NCBI GenBank assembly: GCA_017616695.1
Contig: JAFZXN010000002.1
Location: forward strand, 1-35,975
Length of the DNA stretch: 35,975 bases
Origin: Clostridia bacterium
GTDB taxonomy: Bacteria; Bacillota; Clostridia; Christensenellales; Borkfalkiaceae
Direction: 5' to 3'
Both the position numbers and the translations under genes were made by a program. The notes below the pieces were generated by a model. That model had not been told where the DNA came from. It ran no database searches and was given only the letters and a program-made list of their open reading frames with translations. Positions 1 through 7,073 of the stretch are shown piece after piece (the first letter of the stretch is position 1; each line of letters starts with the position of its first letter).

Positions 1-21
1 GCTTGCCGATATACGGCAAGC
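1..21. repeat. Perfect short hairpin at window edge
   Basis: Positions 1-8 (GCTTGCCG) pair with 14-21 (CGGCAAGC) around a 5-nt loop. The window begins here, so it may be the last unit of a hairpin array or the stem of a terminator of an upstream gene. No T-run follows directly. Confidence 0.5.
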
Positions 22-234
22 GGCGCCAAAACGTCGTTATTTATTACAGCAATACAATATTTTAATCTTTTTTTGAAAAAAAGCAACCGAAATCACCCCG
101 CAAAACGAAAATAATCCCCAAAAAAACGAACGAAAATAATTCTTTCCCGACTGCCGCTCGTTTCTCCGCTTTATCGCGCGATAAACGCAGGGAGTTTTTG
201 GTAAAATTTGCGGAGATGCGACAAAAATATATAT
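22..234. other. Intergenic region without a recognisable gene
   Basis: No convincing coding region is seen before the first gene. The stretch holds an A/T palindrome (67-74 CTTTTTTT against 76-83 AAAAAAAG) that could act as a weak bidirectional terminator, and is otherwise A-rich. I see nothing else in it. Confidence 0.4.
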
Positions 235-262
235 TTTGCGCGGGTGCGGCGTATAGTATAAT
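235..262 (+). promoter_or_regulatory. Putative promoter of the first hypothetical gene
   Basis: A perfect -10 (TATAAT, 257-262) lies 16 nt after a weak -35 (TTTGCG, 235-240). It would start transcription about 13 nt before the preferred TTG start at 282, giving a very short leader. Confidence 0.45.
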
Positions 263-281
263 ACGGAAAAGGTGTTGTATT

Positions 282-1247
282 TTGGGCGGCAGTTATAAAA
301 GGCTCGTGGTGTTAAGCAAGATACGCGGCGTCGAGCCGGTATTAAGAGCGGAAAAAGGTGCGTTTGGCTGGATAGTGAAACTCGTTTTCGACGAAAACGC
401 GCTTTCGGGCGGCCCAGGGGAAATGATAGTGACGGACGGGGCGGATAAAGAGACGTTTCCTTTAAAAGCCGACGCGGAATACGAAAGCCGTCTCGATCTT
501 TACGGCGGGGCGGCGGTCGGCGTTATAGTGGGCGGCGAGTTGGCGTCTTACGGCGAAAGCGGGCTCGATTTGGGAAGAGCGGAGTTTGAAAAGAAGTTCG
601 TTTTTTCTTACGACGACGAGGCTATCGCCGAAGAAAATTACTACGCGCCCGAATTTTTGAAAAAGGACGGAAACAATGCAAAGATCGTTGAAAATGCTGA
701 CGTTGAAGCTGAACGTGGCAAGGGAGAAAAAGCTGAGATCGGCGTCGGCGGCGTACGTGAAAATGACGAGGATATCGACTTTGGTCAAAAGTCGGAACGC
801 CAAAAAAGAGGAACTGAAGCCGAGCCGTATACCGAAGGCTCTGATAGTTTTAAGGTCGGCTACGCCCAAAGACACACGAGCCGTATAGAGCGGATACTGT
901 CGGAAGGGAAGGCCTATTTGCCGCTTGTTTCGTCCATACCGTATTCACGATTCGTGGAGGTGAAAGCGGGCGAAAACACATATTATTTCGGCGTTCAGGG
1001 GAAAGACCGTTATAAATACCTTTGCTACGCGGTGGCGGCGGACGGTCCGATCGATAAAAGCGACGGGGGAAACTGCGGTTTTTTGAGCTTTGACAAAGAA
1101 AATCCCGATGAAAAAGCGCCGCTGTCTTCGGGCGACGTGTTTTTTATCCCGCCGAACGATTTTTACGGCGGCAACGGATATTATTTGGCGGTGTGCGACG
1201 CGGCTACGGGCGAACAAATCAAAAAAGTGAAAAAAACTCTTTACTAA
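282..1247 (+). CDS. Hypothetical two-module protein
   Basis: I do not recognise this protein. I chose the TTG at 282 because AAAAGGTG (267-274) lies 7 nt upstream and the residues before it are not protein-like; a TTG at 198 in the same frame is possible. The protein is 321 residues. It has an N-terminal module of roughly 100 residues rich in Gly and beta-type sequence, then a charged Glu/Lys/Asp linker (about residues 120-195). A C-terminal module (about 205-321) follows, with several aromatic residues and Gly-rich turns (FIPPNDFYGGNGYY). No signal peptide or membrane segment is visible, so it is probably cytosolic. The next gene has its own promoter overlapping the stop codon, so the two need not be co-regulated. 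Function unknown. Confidence 0.6.
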   Translation: MGGSYKRLVVLSKIRGVEPVLRAEKGAFGWIVKLVFDENALSGGPGEMIVTDGADKETFPLKADAEYESRLDLYGGAAVGVIVGGELASYGESGLDLGRAEFEKKFVFSYDDEAIAEENYYAPEFLKKDGNNAKIVENADVEAERGKGEKAEIGVGGVRENDEDIDFGQKSERQKRGTEAEPYTEGSDSFKVGYAQRHTSRIERILSEGKAYLPLVSSIPYSRFVEVKAGENTYYFGVQGKDRYKYLCYAVAADGPIDKSDGGNCGFLSFDKENPDEKAPLSSGDVFFIPPNDFYGGNGYYLAVCDAATGEQIKKVKKTLY

Positions 1248-1268
1248 AAGACCAAAGTATGATAAAAT
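1240..1268 (+). promoter_or_regulatory. Promoter of the RelQ-like gene
   Basis: TTTACT (1240-1245), a 17-nt spacer and TAAAAT (1263-1268) preceded by TG (1260-1261) form an extended -10 promoter. It overlaps the stop codon of the upstream gene and lies 67 nt before the start codon at 1335. Confidence 0.6.
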
Positions 1269-1334
1269 ATCAATGGGAAAAACGGGCGGCGCAGGCCGCA
1301 GTCGTTTCCGAACGAACGTAGGGGGAGACGGAAG

Positions 1335-2087
1335 ATGAAGTCGGATAACGTTTTCGGCGACGGCGGGATAATGAAAAATCTCGGCATAAACGATCCGGTG
1401 CAGGCGGAAGAGATACTGCACATGGGCTATTCGTTTATGAAACTCATGTCTTATTACAACTGCGCTATGATGGAAGTGGAGACCAAGTTCAACGTTCTCA
1501 ACGAAGAGTTTTCGCTTATGTGGGACAGGGAACCTATCGCCACCGTCAAAACGCGGCTCAAAAACCCGATCAGCATACGCAACAAGCTCGTTTTAAAAGG
1601 CTATTCGTTTTCTTCGGAAAACATTGAAACTTACGTCAACGATATTGCGGGCGTTCGCGTGGTGTGCTCGTTTCTGGAAGACGTTTACACCGTTGCCGAA
1701 GCTTTTAAAAAGCAGGACGATATTACCGTTCTCGAAGAAAAGGATTATATCAGGTTCCCCAAGCCCAACGGCTACAGAAGTTTGCACCTTATAGTTTCCG
1801 TGCCTATCTTTTTGCAGCACGAGAAGCGGCAGATGAAGGTCGAGATACAGATACGCACGCTCGCTATGGACTTTTGGGCAAGCCTCGAGCATCAGCTGAA
1901 ATATAAGAAGTTCGATTCTGAAGATATCGCCATGATGACCGACCTTAAATACTGCGCGGATCTCAGCGCCGAACTCGACGCGCACATGGACGACCTTCGC
2001 GAACGCGTGTATTCTTCCGCCGTGGACGAAGAGGACGTTTTAAGAAAAAACCTCGCCGGTATGCCCGTATTGAAAACGGAGAAGTGA
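1335..2087 (+). CDS. relQ: RelQ/YjbM-type (p)ppGpp synthetase
   Basis: A small alarmone synthetase would transfer pyrophosphate from ATP to GDP or GTP, making the stringent-response signal (p)ppGpp in the cytosol. The 250-residue protein carries a single RelA/SpoT synthetase domain: GYRSLH at residues 146-151, VEIQIRT at 169-175 and the following SLEHQLKYK. There is no HD hydrolase domain and no TGS or ACT tail, so it is the small RelQ/YjbM class rather than Rel itself. The start at 1335 is set by GGGGGAG (1320-1326), about 8 nt upstream; an in-frame ATG at 1371 is an alternative. The gene has its own extended -10 promoter. Directly after the stop a hairpin array begins, with no ordinary terminator. 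RelP-type assignment is less likely because of the length and C-terminal helix, but I cannot separate the two firmly. Confidence 0.88.
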   Translation: MKSDNVFGDGGIMKNLGINDPVQAEEILHMGYSFMKLMSYYNCAMMEVETKFNVLNEEFSLMWDREPIATVKTRLKNPISIRNKLVLKGYSFSSENIETYVNDIAGVRVVCSFLEDVYTVAEAFKKQDDITVLEEKDYIRFPKPNGYRSLHLIVSVPIFLQHEKRQMKVEIQIRTLAMDFWASLEHQLKYKKFDSEDIAMMTDLKYCADLSAELDAHMDDLRERVYSSAVDEEDVLRKNLAGMPVLKTEK

Positions 2088-2091
2088 CGGG

Positions 2092-2233
2092 CCGCCGATG
2101 GCGGAAAGATGTATCGCAGACCGCCGTTGGCGGAACGATGTTGCCGTTATACGGCAAACGATGTTGTCGGGCGTTTGCCGACCAAACGCTGTTTCCGACA
2201 AACGATGTTACCGCATACGCGGTAAACGATATT
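2092..2233. repeat. Array of short variable palindromes with AACGATGTT spacer
   Basis: Successive small hairpins occur every 20-30 nt: CCGCC/GGCGG (2092-2104), CCGCC/GGCGG (2121-2133), TTGCCGT/ACGGCAA (2141-2157), GTCGG/CCGAC (2166-2182) and TTACCGC/GCGGTAA (2208-2225). Each is followed by a spacer close to AACGATGTT (2134, 2157, 2201; degenerate at 2184 and 2225). Stems differ in sequence while staying paired. The array lies between the relQ-like gene and the larger A-B repeat. Confidence 0.7.
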
Positions 2234-2245
2234 GCACGAAAATTT

Positions 2246-2422
2246 CGCCGTAAAGCGCCTCCGACCAACAGTACTAACGATTTTTTCTCGTGTCAACGAG
2301 AAAAAACGTTAATAAAAATAATTACGCCGAGAGCGGTAGCGGGGATTGATTTTCCGCGTTAAGCCGCTCACGACCGCAAGTCCTAACGACTTTTTCTTGT
2401 GTAAACAAGAAAAAGTGTTAAT
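2246..2422 (+). repeat. A-B structured repeat element, forward copy
   Basis: This block reads half-B, A, B, A. Hairpin A1 is an 11-bp stem (2281-2291 with 2296-2306, loop GTCA). Hairpin B has GAGCGG (2331-2336) pairing with CCGCTC (2364-2369), with an inner GC-rich stem. Hairpin A2 is an 11-bp stem (2390-2400 with 2405-2415). The A-to-A period is about 110 nt. The sequence is closely repeated in inverted orientation at 28632-28805. It ends only about 10 nt before the start codon at 2432. Confidence 0.8.
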
Positions 2423-2431
2423 TCTTTATTT

Positions 2432-2698
2432 ATGATTAAATTTTGGGGCAAGTGCATAAAAAATCATAGGATAGTTAAGCACGGAACGTATGCGGTAAAC
2501 GTCGATAAGATAGATTGGTCGATGTTTTACGGGTATATGTCCGAGCTTTTCCGTTCACTCGATCTTCCTACGCCTATCGTATTGAAGGCGCATATCTTTG
2601 ATTTTGCCAAGTTCAATTTCGTTAAATTCGTGCCGAGCGATTTCGTCGAACCCGTCGAGTTCGACAGCTTTTTGGTAGAGCTCGTCAAAGACGATTGA
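2432..2698 (+). CDS. Conserved hypothetical protein, 88 residues
   Basis: This small acidic cytosolic protein resembles, from memory, a conserved family of roughly 85-90-residue proteins in Clostridia with no known function. Visible hallmarks are an N-terminal beta hairpin (WGKCIKNHRIVKHG), a central LDLPTPIVLKAH stretch and a C-terminal FVPSDFVEPVEFD motif. There is no clear ribosome binding site: the sequence just upstream is the A2 hairpin of the repeat block, which could affect its expression. A strong terminator follows 37 nt after the stop. Neighbours give no functional clue. Confidence 0.65.
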   Translation: MIKFWGKCIKNHRIVKHGTYAVNVDKIDWSMFYGYMSELFRSLDLPTPIVLKAHIFDFAKFNFVKFVPSDFVEPVEFDSFLVELVKDD

Positions 2699-2735
2699 CC
2701 GAGAATACGTATATAATATTACCGCTGTTTATCGT

Positions 2736-2761
2736 TTCGGGCGTTTTTGCCCGAATTTTTT
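2736..2761 (+). terminator. Rho-independent terminator after the 88-residue gene
   Basis: TTCGGGC (2736-2742) pairs with GCCCGAA (2749-2755), followed by a run of T. It lies 37 nt after the stop codon at 2698. Confidence 0.85.
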
Positions 2762-2773
2762 ATTGTTTTTTAT

Positions 2774-2800
2774 AAAAAACGGAATAATAGGCCGTTTTTT
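2774..2800. terminator. Second, bidirectional terminator hairpin
   Basis: AAAAAACGG (2774-2782) pairs with CCGTTTTTT (2792-2800) around a 9-nt loop containing ATAGG. It follows the first terminator in tandem and distantly resembles the CTATAAGTCGAT hairpin family described elsewhere in the window. Confidence 0.6.
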
Positions 2801-2854
2801 TGCCGATAATAACGAACGGGATTTATCCGAATATCATTAAAGGAGTAATAAAAA

Positions 2855-3067
2855 ATGAAGATCACTACTATCGTTTCGTTCGTTCTCGTTATCATCGGAG
2901 CGCTCAACTGGATGCTCGTGGGGATATTTTCCTTCGACCTCGTTGCGGCTATTTTCGGTTCGATGTCGGTAATGTCGAGAATAATTTACGGGCTCGTCGG
3001 CGTGGCAAGCCTATGGGTAATATTCTTCTGCTTTATGTATAAGCCTTTCAGACGCGTCACCGCGTAA
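2855..3067 (+). CDS. DUF378 family small membrane protein
   Basis: This 70-residue protein has two hydrophobic segments (about residues 4-25 and 38-62). The pattern IIGALNWMLVGIFSFDLVA is typical of the DUF378/YuzA family, whose molecular role is unknown. It should sit in the cytoplasmic membrane with a short basic tail (KPFRRVTA). A clear AGGAGT site (2840-2845 region) about 10 nt before the ATG fixes the start. It stands alone: tandem terminators lie upstream and a strong terminator downstream. Confidence 0.85.
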   Translation: MKITTIVSFVLVIIGALNWMLVGIFSFDLVAAIFGSMSVMSRIIYGLVGVASLWVIFFCFMYKPFRRVTA

Positions 3068-3114
3068 AAAGAAATTTAGGTTACTTACCGCAAAAAACTA
3101 AATCAAAAATTCGG

Positions 3115-3148
3115 CGGCGGCAAGCTTTTACGGCTTGCCGCCGTTTTT
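3115..3148 (+). terminator. Strong terminator after the DUF378 gene
   Basis: CGGCGGCAAGC (3115-3125) pairs perfectly with GCTTGCCGCCG (3133-3143) around a 7-nt loop, followed by TTTTT (3144-3148). Confidence 0.9.
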
Positions 3149-3164
3149 ACAAAGCATTATTTTG

Positions 3165-3200
3165 AAAAAGTCGGATAATCGACTTATAGGCGCACTTTTT
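3165..3200. terminator. CTATAAGTCGAT-family hairpin, copy T1
   Basis: AAAAAGT (3165-3171) pairs with ACTTTTT (3194-3200). On the minus strand the interior contains the family core CCTATAAGTCGATTAT. It lies just after the terminator of the DUF378 gene, in a 327-nt intergenic region. Confidence 0.65.
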
Positions 3201-3296
3201 AAATACATATTGCAGTTTATACGTATAAAATTTTTGTCCGCGGAGAATAATTTTAAAAAAAATTTAAGAATTTGCAAAAAAAATTATATAATTCGC

Positions 3297-3324
3297 TTGA
3301 CAAATTTTTTAAAGGTGATATAAT
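3297..3324 (+). promoter_or_regulatory. Strong promoter of the ribbon-helix-helix gene
   Basis: A consensus TTGACA (3297-3302) and a consensus TATAAT (3319-3324) are separated by 16 nt, with TG at 3316-3317 giving an extended -10. About 95 nt of very A/T-rich DNA upstream could serve as an UP element. The start codon is 70 nt downstream. Confidence 0.85.
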
Positions 3325-3394
3325 AGGGGCGAAAATGAAAATTTCGTAATAAGTAGCCGCGATAAGCGGCGGTATATCAAAAGAGGCGATTTTT

Positions 3395-4018
3395 ATGAGG
3401 AGCGTTTACAGTCTTGTTTTAAGCGACGAAGTTATCGGAAAAGTTGACGAATTGGCTTTTAAAAAGGGCGTGTCGAGGTCGCAGTTTATAAACGACCTTT
3501 TAGCTGAGAGCGTGGGCGTGGATACCGAGCGTAAACGCATACAGGATATTTTCGACGAGGTAGCCGATTACGTCGACGGCTTCAGCAATATGCGCGTGCA
3601 AAAGCGGCAGCAGTCGGCGTTCGATTTTTTGTCGGCGCTCAACTATAAATACAGTCCGCGCGTAACGTACTCGGTAGATCTCTTTGGCGGCGACAGGCTT
3701 TCGGGAGAACTAAAGATAGCTTTAAGGACGACCAATCCCGTGCTTATATCCATTACCGAAAGCTTTTTCAACGATTTTATCGAGGTCGAAAAGACTTTGG
3801 GAAGCGGCGCCGACTATTCCGTCCGCGACGGAAAGCTCGTGAGAAAACTCGACTTTTCTTCTGCCGTCGAACGCGGCAAGAGCGTTTCCGTAGCCATCAC
3901 CGATTACGTCCGCTCGCTCGATCTGCTGTTCAATCTTTACGTCGACAGTTTCGGCGACGGCGAAAAAGTCATGCTATACGAAAACTATAAAAAAGTCAAA
4001 GATAAAATGTGTATTTAA
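3395..4018 (+). CDS. Ribbon-helix-helix protein with C-terminal domain of unknown function
   Basis: Residues 1-45 fit a CopG/Arc-type ribbon-helix-helix fold: a beta strand (SVYSLVLS), a helix with DEVIGKVDELAFKKG, then VSRSQFINDLLAESV as the second helix. Such domains dimerise and bind DNA with the strand. About 160 residues follow that I do not recognise; they are mixed alpha/beta and contain no membrane segment. The 207-residue length is well beyond a minimal antitoxin, and no toxin gene is adjacent, so a single-gene regulator is more likely than a toxin-antitoxin pair. A GAGGCG site precedes the ATG, and one of the strongest promoters in the window drives the gene. The target is unknown; autoregulation is plausible but not shown. 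Confidence 0.7.
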   Translation: MRSVYSLVLSDEVIGKVDELAFKKGVSRSQFINDLLAESVGVDTERKRIQDIFDEVADYVDGFSNMRVQKRQQSAFDFLSALNYKYSPRVTYSVDLFGGDRLSGELKIALRTTNPVLISITESFFNDFIEVEKTLGSGADYSVRDGKLVRKLDFSSAVERGKSVSVAITDYVRSLDLLFNLYVDSFGDGEKVMLYENYKKVKDKMCI

Positions 4019-4033
4019 TAAAAGCGCGTCATT

Positions 4034-4079
4034 ATATATAATACCGTTAAGCGCTAACGCTTTACTCGTTATTATATAT
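4034..4079. terminator. Nested inverted repeat after the RHH gene
   Basis: ATATATAATA (4034-4043) pairs with TATTATATAT (4070-4079). A small hairpin AAGCG-CTAA-CGCTT (4049-4062) lies inside. It could be a weak bidirectional terminator or part of the clpB control region. The TATAAT at 4037-4042 could also be a -10, but its -35 match is poor. Confidence 0.4.
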
Positions 4080-4120
4080 TTTGACGAAAACGCGGTTTGC
4101 TTTCAAGCGTGCCGCACTTG

Positions 4121-4173
4121 CCGCTTATGGCGGCTTAAAAATATTTGCCGCATAACGCGGCAAAAAAGGAGGG
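4121..4173 (+). promoter_or_regulatory. Leader hairpins abutting the clpB ribosome binding site
   Basis: GCCGC/GCGGC forms a first hairpin (about 4121-4135). TTGCCGC (4145-4151) pairs with GCGGCAA (4157-4163) in a second. The second ends just before the AAGGAGGG site (4166-4173), 4 nt from the ATG at 4178. The arrangement could modulate translation of a stress gene; it also looks like two units of the short-palindrome arrays. Confidence 0.45.
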
Positions 4174-4177
4174 TATT

Positions 4178-6751
4178 ATGAACAACAACGAATATACGAG
4201 AAAAAGTCAGGAATTACTTATGTCGGCAGTCAATATCTGCAAGGAAAACGGCAATCCGGAAGTAACGGAGTCGCACCTTCTTTCGGCGATATTAAGTGAC
4301 GACGACGGTTTTATAGGGAATATCCTATCTAAAAGCGGAGTTGACGTTGACGGACTGAAAAATGCCGTTAACGGGCTTATAGCGCGACTTCCAAAGCAAA
4401 CGGGCGGCAGTGAAAACGCTTCGAGAAGCTTTTTGGAAGTGCTTGACGCCGCAAAAAAGCAGGCAGAGGAGATGAAGGACGAATATATTTCCGTCGAGCA
4501 TCTTTTTATAGGTATCATAGATAAGTCGGGTAGCGACGTAAAGAAGTTATTGAACGAATACGGCGTTAAAAAGAGCGAGTTTTTGAAAGGGCTAAAGGAC
4601 GTCAGGGGCGGAAGCCGAGTCGTCAGCGACAACCCCGAATCGACTTACGACGTATTAAACAAATACGGGCAGGACCTCGTGGCGCTCGCGCGGCAGAACA
4701 AGCTCGACCCCGTTATCGGCAGGGACGAAGAGATACGGAACGTTATAATGATATTGTCGCGTAAGCGTAAGAATAATCCGTGCCTTATCGGTGAGGCGGG
4801 CGTAGGTAAAACGGCTATCGCCGAAGGGCTTGCGCAGCGTATTTTAAAAGGCGACGTGCCTGCTTCCTTAAAGGACAGAAAGATCTTTTCGCTCGATATG
4901 GGCGCGCTCGTTGCGGGCGCAAAATACCGCGGCGAGTTCGAAGAAAGGCTGAAAGCCGTCCTTGCCGAAGTAAAAAAGAGCGAAGGCAATATCATTCTGT
5001 TTATCGATGAATTGCATACGATAGTAGGCGCCGGCAAGACGGACGGCGCAATGGACGCGGGCAATTTGCTTAAACCTATGCTCGCAAGGGGCGAACTCCA
5101 CTGCATAGGCGCGACCACGCTCGACGAATACCGTAAATATATCGAGAAAGACCCCGCGCTCGAACGTAGGTTCCAGCCGGTCACGGTGAACGAGCCGACG
5201 GTCGAAGATACCGTCTCCATTTTAAGGGGCATAAAAGAAAGATACGAGGTGTATCACGGCGTAAAGATAAGCGACGGTGCTTTGATAGCCGCGGCAACGC
5301 TTTCCGACAGGTACATTTCCGATAGGTTCCTTCCCGATAAAGCCATCGACCTTATCGACGAGGCGTGCGCTTCCGTCAAGACGGAAAACGATTCGATGCC
5401 CGCCGAGATGGACGGATTGCGCCGTAAAATAATTCAGCTCGAGATTGAAAAGAAGGCGCTCGAAAAAGAGACGGACAGCCTTTCCAAAGGAAGACTTGCC
5501 GATATCGAAAAGGAGCTTTCCGACGACAAGACCGAGTTTGACGCCATGAGCGCGCGCCTTGCTAAAGAAAAACAGTCGGTCGAAAAGGTCAAAAAGCTCC
5601 GCGAGCAGATAGCCGACGTCAACGCAAGGATAGAAAACGCCGAAAGGACTTACGACCTTAACGAAGGCGCAAGGCTACGCTACGGCGAGCTCCCGCGACT
5701 TCAGAACGAACTCGAGGCAGAAGAAAAGAAAGCGGAACTTGGCGACGACAGTCTTATCACCGACCGCGTAAACGAAGAGGAGATAGCTAAAATAGTCGCA
5801 AAATGGACTAAAATACCCGTTTCAAAGCTTTTAGAGGGCGAAAGGGAAAAACTGTTGCGGCTTACAGACGTTTTGCACGAGAGAGTTATCGGTCAGGACG
5901 AGGCCGTAAGGCTCGTTTCCGAGGCTATAATCCGTTCGCGTGCGGGGATAGCCGATCCCGACAAGCCTATCGGTTCGTTTATGTTTTTAGGCCCGACGGG
6001 CGTAGGTAAGACCGAACTTGCCAAGACCATAGCAAGAACGCTTTTCGACGATGAAAAGAATATGATAAGGATAGATATGTCCGAATATATGGAGAAGTTC
6101 TCCGTATCGAGGCTTATCGGCGCGCCTCCGGGATACGTCGGTTACGACGAGGGCGGCGAGCTTACCGAAGCCGTCAGGAGAAAACCATATTCGGTCGTAT
6201 TGTTCGACGAGATAGAAAAAGCGCATAAGGACGTTTTCAATATCTTATTGCAGGTGCTCGACGACGGCAGACTGACCGATTCGCAAGGGCGCACGGTGGA
6301 TTTTAAAAACACCATAATCATAATGACTTCCAATATCGGTTCGGAGTTTTTGCTCGGCGGCGCGGTCAACGGCGAAATTTCCGAAGAGGCGAAAGCCAAG
6401 ATAGACGGGCTTTTGAAGATGAATTTCAGACCGGAGTTTTTGAACAGGCTTTCGTCGATAGTTTACTTCAAGCCGCTTACCGATAAGGAAATAGGTAAGA
6501 TAGTCGACCTTATGCTCGTAAGCTTTAAAGCAAGGCTTTTTGCAAAGCATATCGAACTGAACGTCACCGATAACGCCAAATCTTATATCGCAAGCCGCGG
6601 CTACGATCAGAGTTTCGGCGCAAGGCCTTTGAAGAGATTTATCGAGTCCGAGATCGAAACGGCTATCGCCAAAAAGATGATAGCCGGCGAGATATCCGTG
6701 GGCGCGCTCGTCACCGTCGACGCGGACGATAACGGCATAGTTATAAGATAA
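4178..6751 (+). CDS. clpB: ATP-dependent disaggregase ClpB
   Basis: ClpB is a hexameric cytosolic AAA+ chaperone that threads aggregated proteins through its pore together with DnaK. The 857-residue length is the family's usual size. Domains are a Clp N-domain (1-145), AAA1 with Walker A at 205-212 (GEAGVGKT) and Walker B at 272-278, and a coiled-coil middle domain (about 400-530). AAA2 has Walker A at 605-612 (GPTGVGKT) and Walker B near 674-681, followed by the D2-small domain. The long middle domain separates it from ClpC, and no ClpP-binding loop is obvious. I set the start at 4178 because AAGGAGGG lies directly upstream; an upstream in-frame ATG at 4145 sits inside a hairpin and has no ribosome site. 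I see no CIRCE element or CtsR box. Confidence 0.95.
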   Translation: MNNNEYTRKSQELLMSAVNICKENGNPEVTESHLLSAILSDDDGFIGNILSKSGVDVDGLKNAVNGLIARLPKQTGGSENASRSFLEVLDAAKKQAEEMKDEYISVEHLFIGIIDKSGSDVKKLLNEYGVKKSEFLKGLKDVRGGSRVVSDNPESTYDVLNKYGQDLVALARQNKLDPVIGRDEEIRNVIMILSRKRKNNPCLIGEAGVGKTAIAEGLAQRILKGDVPASLKDRKIFSLDMGALVAGAKYRGEFEERLKAVLAEVKKSEGNIILFIDELHTIVGAGKTDGAMDAGNLLKPMLARGELHCIGATTLDEYRKYIEKDPALERRFQPVTVNEPTVEDTVSILRGIKERYEVYHGVKISDGALIAAATLSDRYISDRFLPDKAIDLIDEACASVKTENDSMPAEMDGLRRKIIQLEIEKKALEKETDSLSKGRLADIEKELSDDKTEFDAMSARLAKEKQSVEKVKKLREQIADVNARIENAERTYDLNEGARLRYGELPRLQNELEAEEKKAELGDDSLITDRVNEEEIAKIVAKWTKIPVSKLLEGEREKLLRLTDVLHERVIGQDEAVRLVSEAIIRSRAGIADPDKPIGSFMFLGPTGVGKTELAKTIARTLFDDEKNMIRIDMSEYMEKFSVSRLIGAPPGYVGYDEGGELTEAVRRKPYSVVLFDEIEKAHKDVFNILLQVLDDGRLTDSQGRTVDFKNTIIIMTSNIGSEFLLGGAVNGEISEEAKAKIDGLLKMNFRPEFLNRLSSIVYFKPLTDKEIGKIVDLMLVSFKARLFAKHIELNVTDNAKSYIASRGYDQSFGARPLKRFIESEIETAIAKKMIAGEISVGALVTVDADDNGIVIR

Positions 6752-6820
6752 GTTGTCTTTAAGTCGATCTGTCCCTTCGGTAAAGCGTCAAAGCGACGCA
6801 AAACCGACGGGGCGTTTTAT

Positions 6821-6857
6821 AAAAGTCCGCCTATAAGTCGATTATCGCCGCTTTTTT
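6821..6857 (+). terminator. CTATAAGTCGAT-family hairpin, copy T2, after clpB
   Basis: AAAAG (6821-6825) pairs with CTTTT after a loop holding GCCTATAAGTCGATTATCG (6829-6847), and a T-run follows (6852-6857). It lies 70 nt after the clpB stop and is the likely terminator of that gene. Confidence 0.7.
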
Positions 6858-6895
6858 GTTTGAAAACGGGCGTTTATATTTTAAAGTGATCGAAA

Positions 6896-6939
6896 GTTTT
6901 TATATATATAAGATTAAGTTTTTATATACATAAGATTAT
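6896..6939 (+). repeat. Tandem 22-bp direct repeat
   Basis: Two adjacent 22-mers (6896-6917 and 6918-6939) of the form GTTTTTATATA-N-ATAAGATTA differ at two positions. They lie 30 nt upstream of the -35 of the lipid kinase promoter and could be an operator or an A/T-rich UP element. The 6752-7073 intergenic stretch holds this repeat, the T2 terminator and the promoter, and no gene. Confidence 0.6.
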
Positions 6940-6968
6940 TTAAAAAACGTCAAAGCGGTACAAAAAGC

Positions 6969-6996
6969 TTGACAGCGTATCACATTAAGGTATAAA
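6969..6996 (+). promoter_or_regulatory. Promoter of the lipid kinase-plsC operon
   Basis: A consensus TTGACA (6969-6974) is followed after 16 nt by TATAAA (6991-6996); TAAAAT at 6993-6998 with an 18-nt spacer is the alternative. The start codon lies about 78 nt downstream. Confidence 0.7.
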
Positions 6997-7073
6997 ATAA
7001 TAACGATCGCCGCGTATTTTAAGCTGAAAACATCAAAAAAAAGTGCGATCAATACGACTTAACGGAGAAGAAT

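Noticed and set aside
2084..2362. Open frame of 92 codons after the relQ-like gene
   Set aside because: It runs through the palindrome array and the A-B repeat; its residues only reflect repeat DNA, and there is no independent support for translation.
2800..3067. Overlapping frame in the DUF378 gene region (2800-3042)
   Set aside because: The frame at 2855 has a clear ribosome site and a recognisable family; the overlapping one has neither.
3135..3323. Short Lys/Phe/Ile-rich open frame
   Set aside because: It spans a terminator, a repeat hairpin and the RHH promoter, and has no ribosome site.
3395..4018. Toxin-antitoxin module
   Set aside because: The RHH protein is long and single, with clpB on one side and terminators on the other, and no small partner gene.
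4019..4177. CIRCE or CtsR operator before clpB
   Set aside because: The AAGCG-CTAA-CGCTT hairpin is not a CIRCE (TTAGCACTC-N9-GAGTGCTAA), and no GGTCAAA-type CtsR repeat is present.
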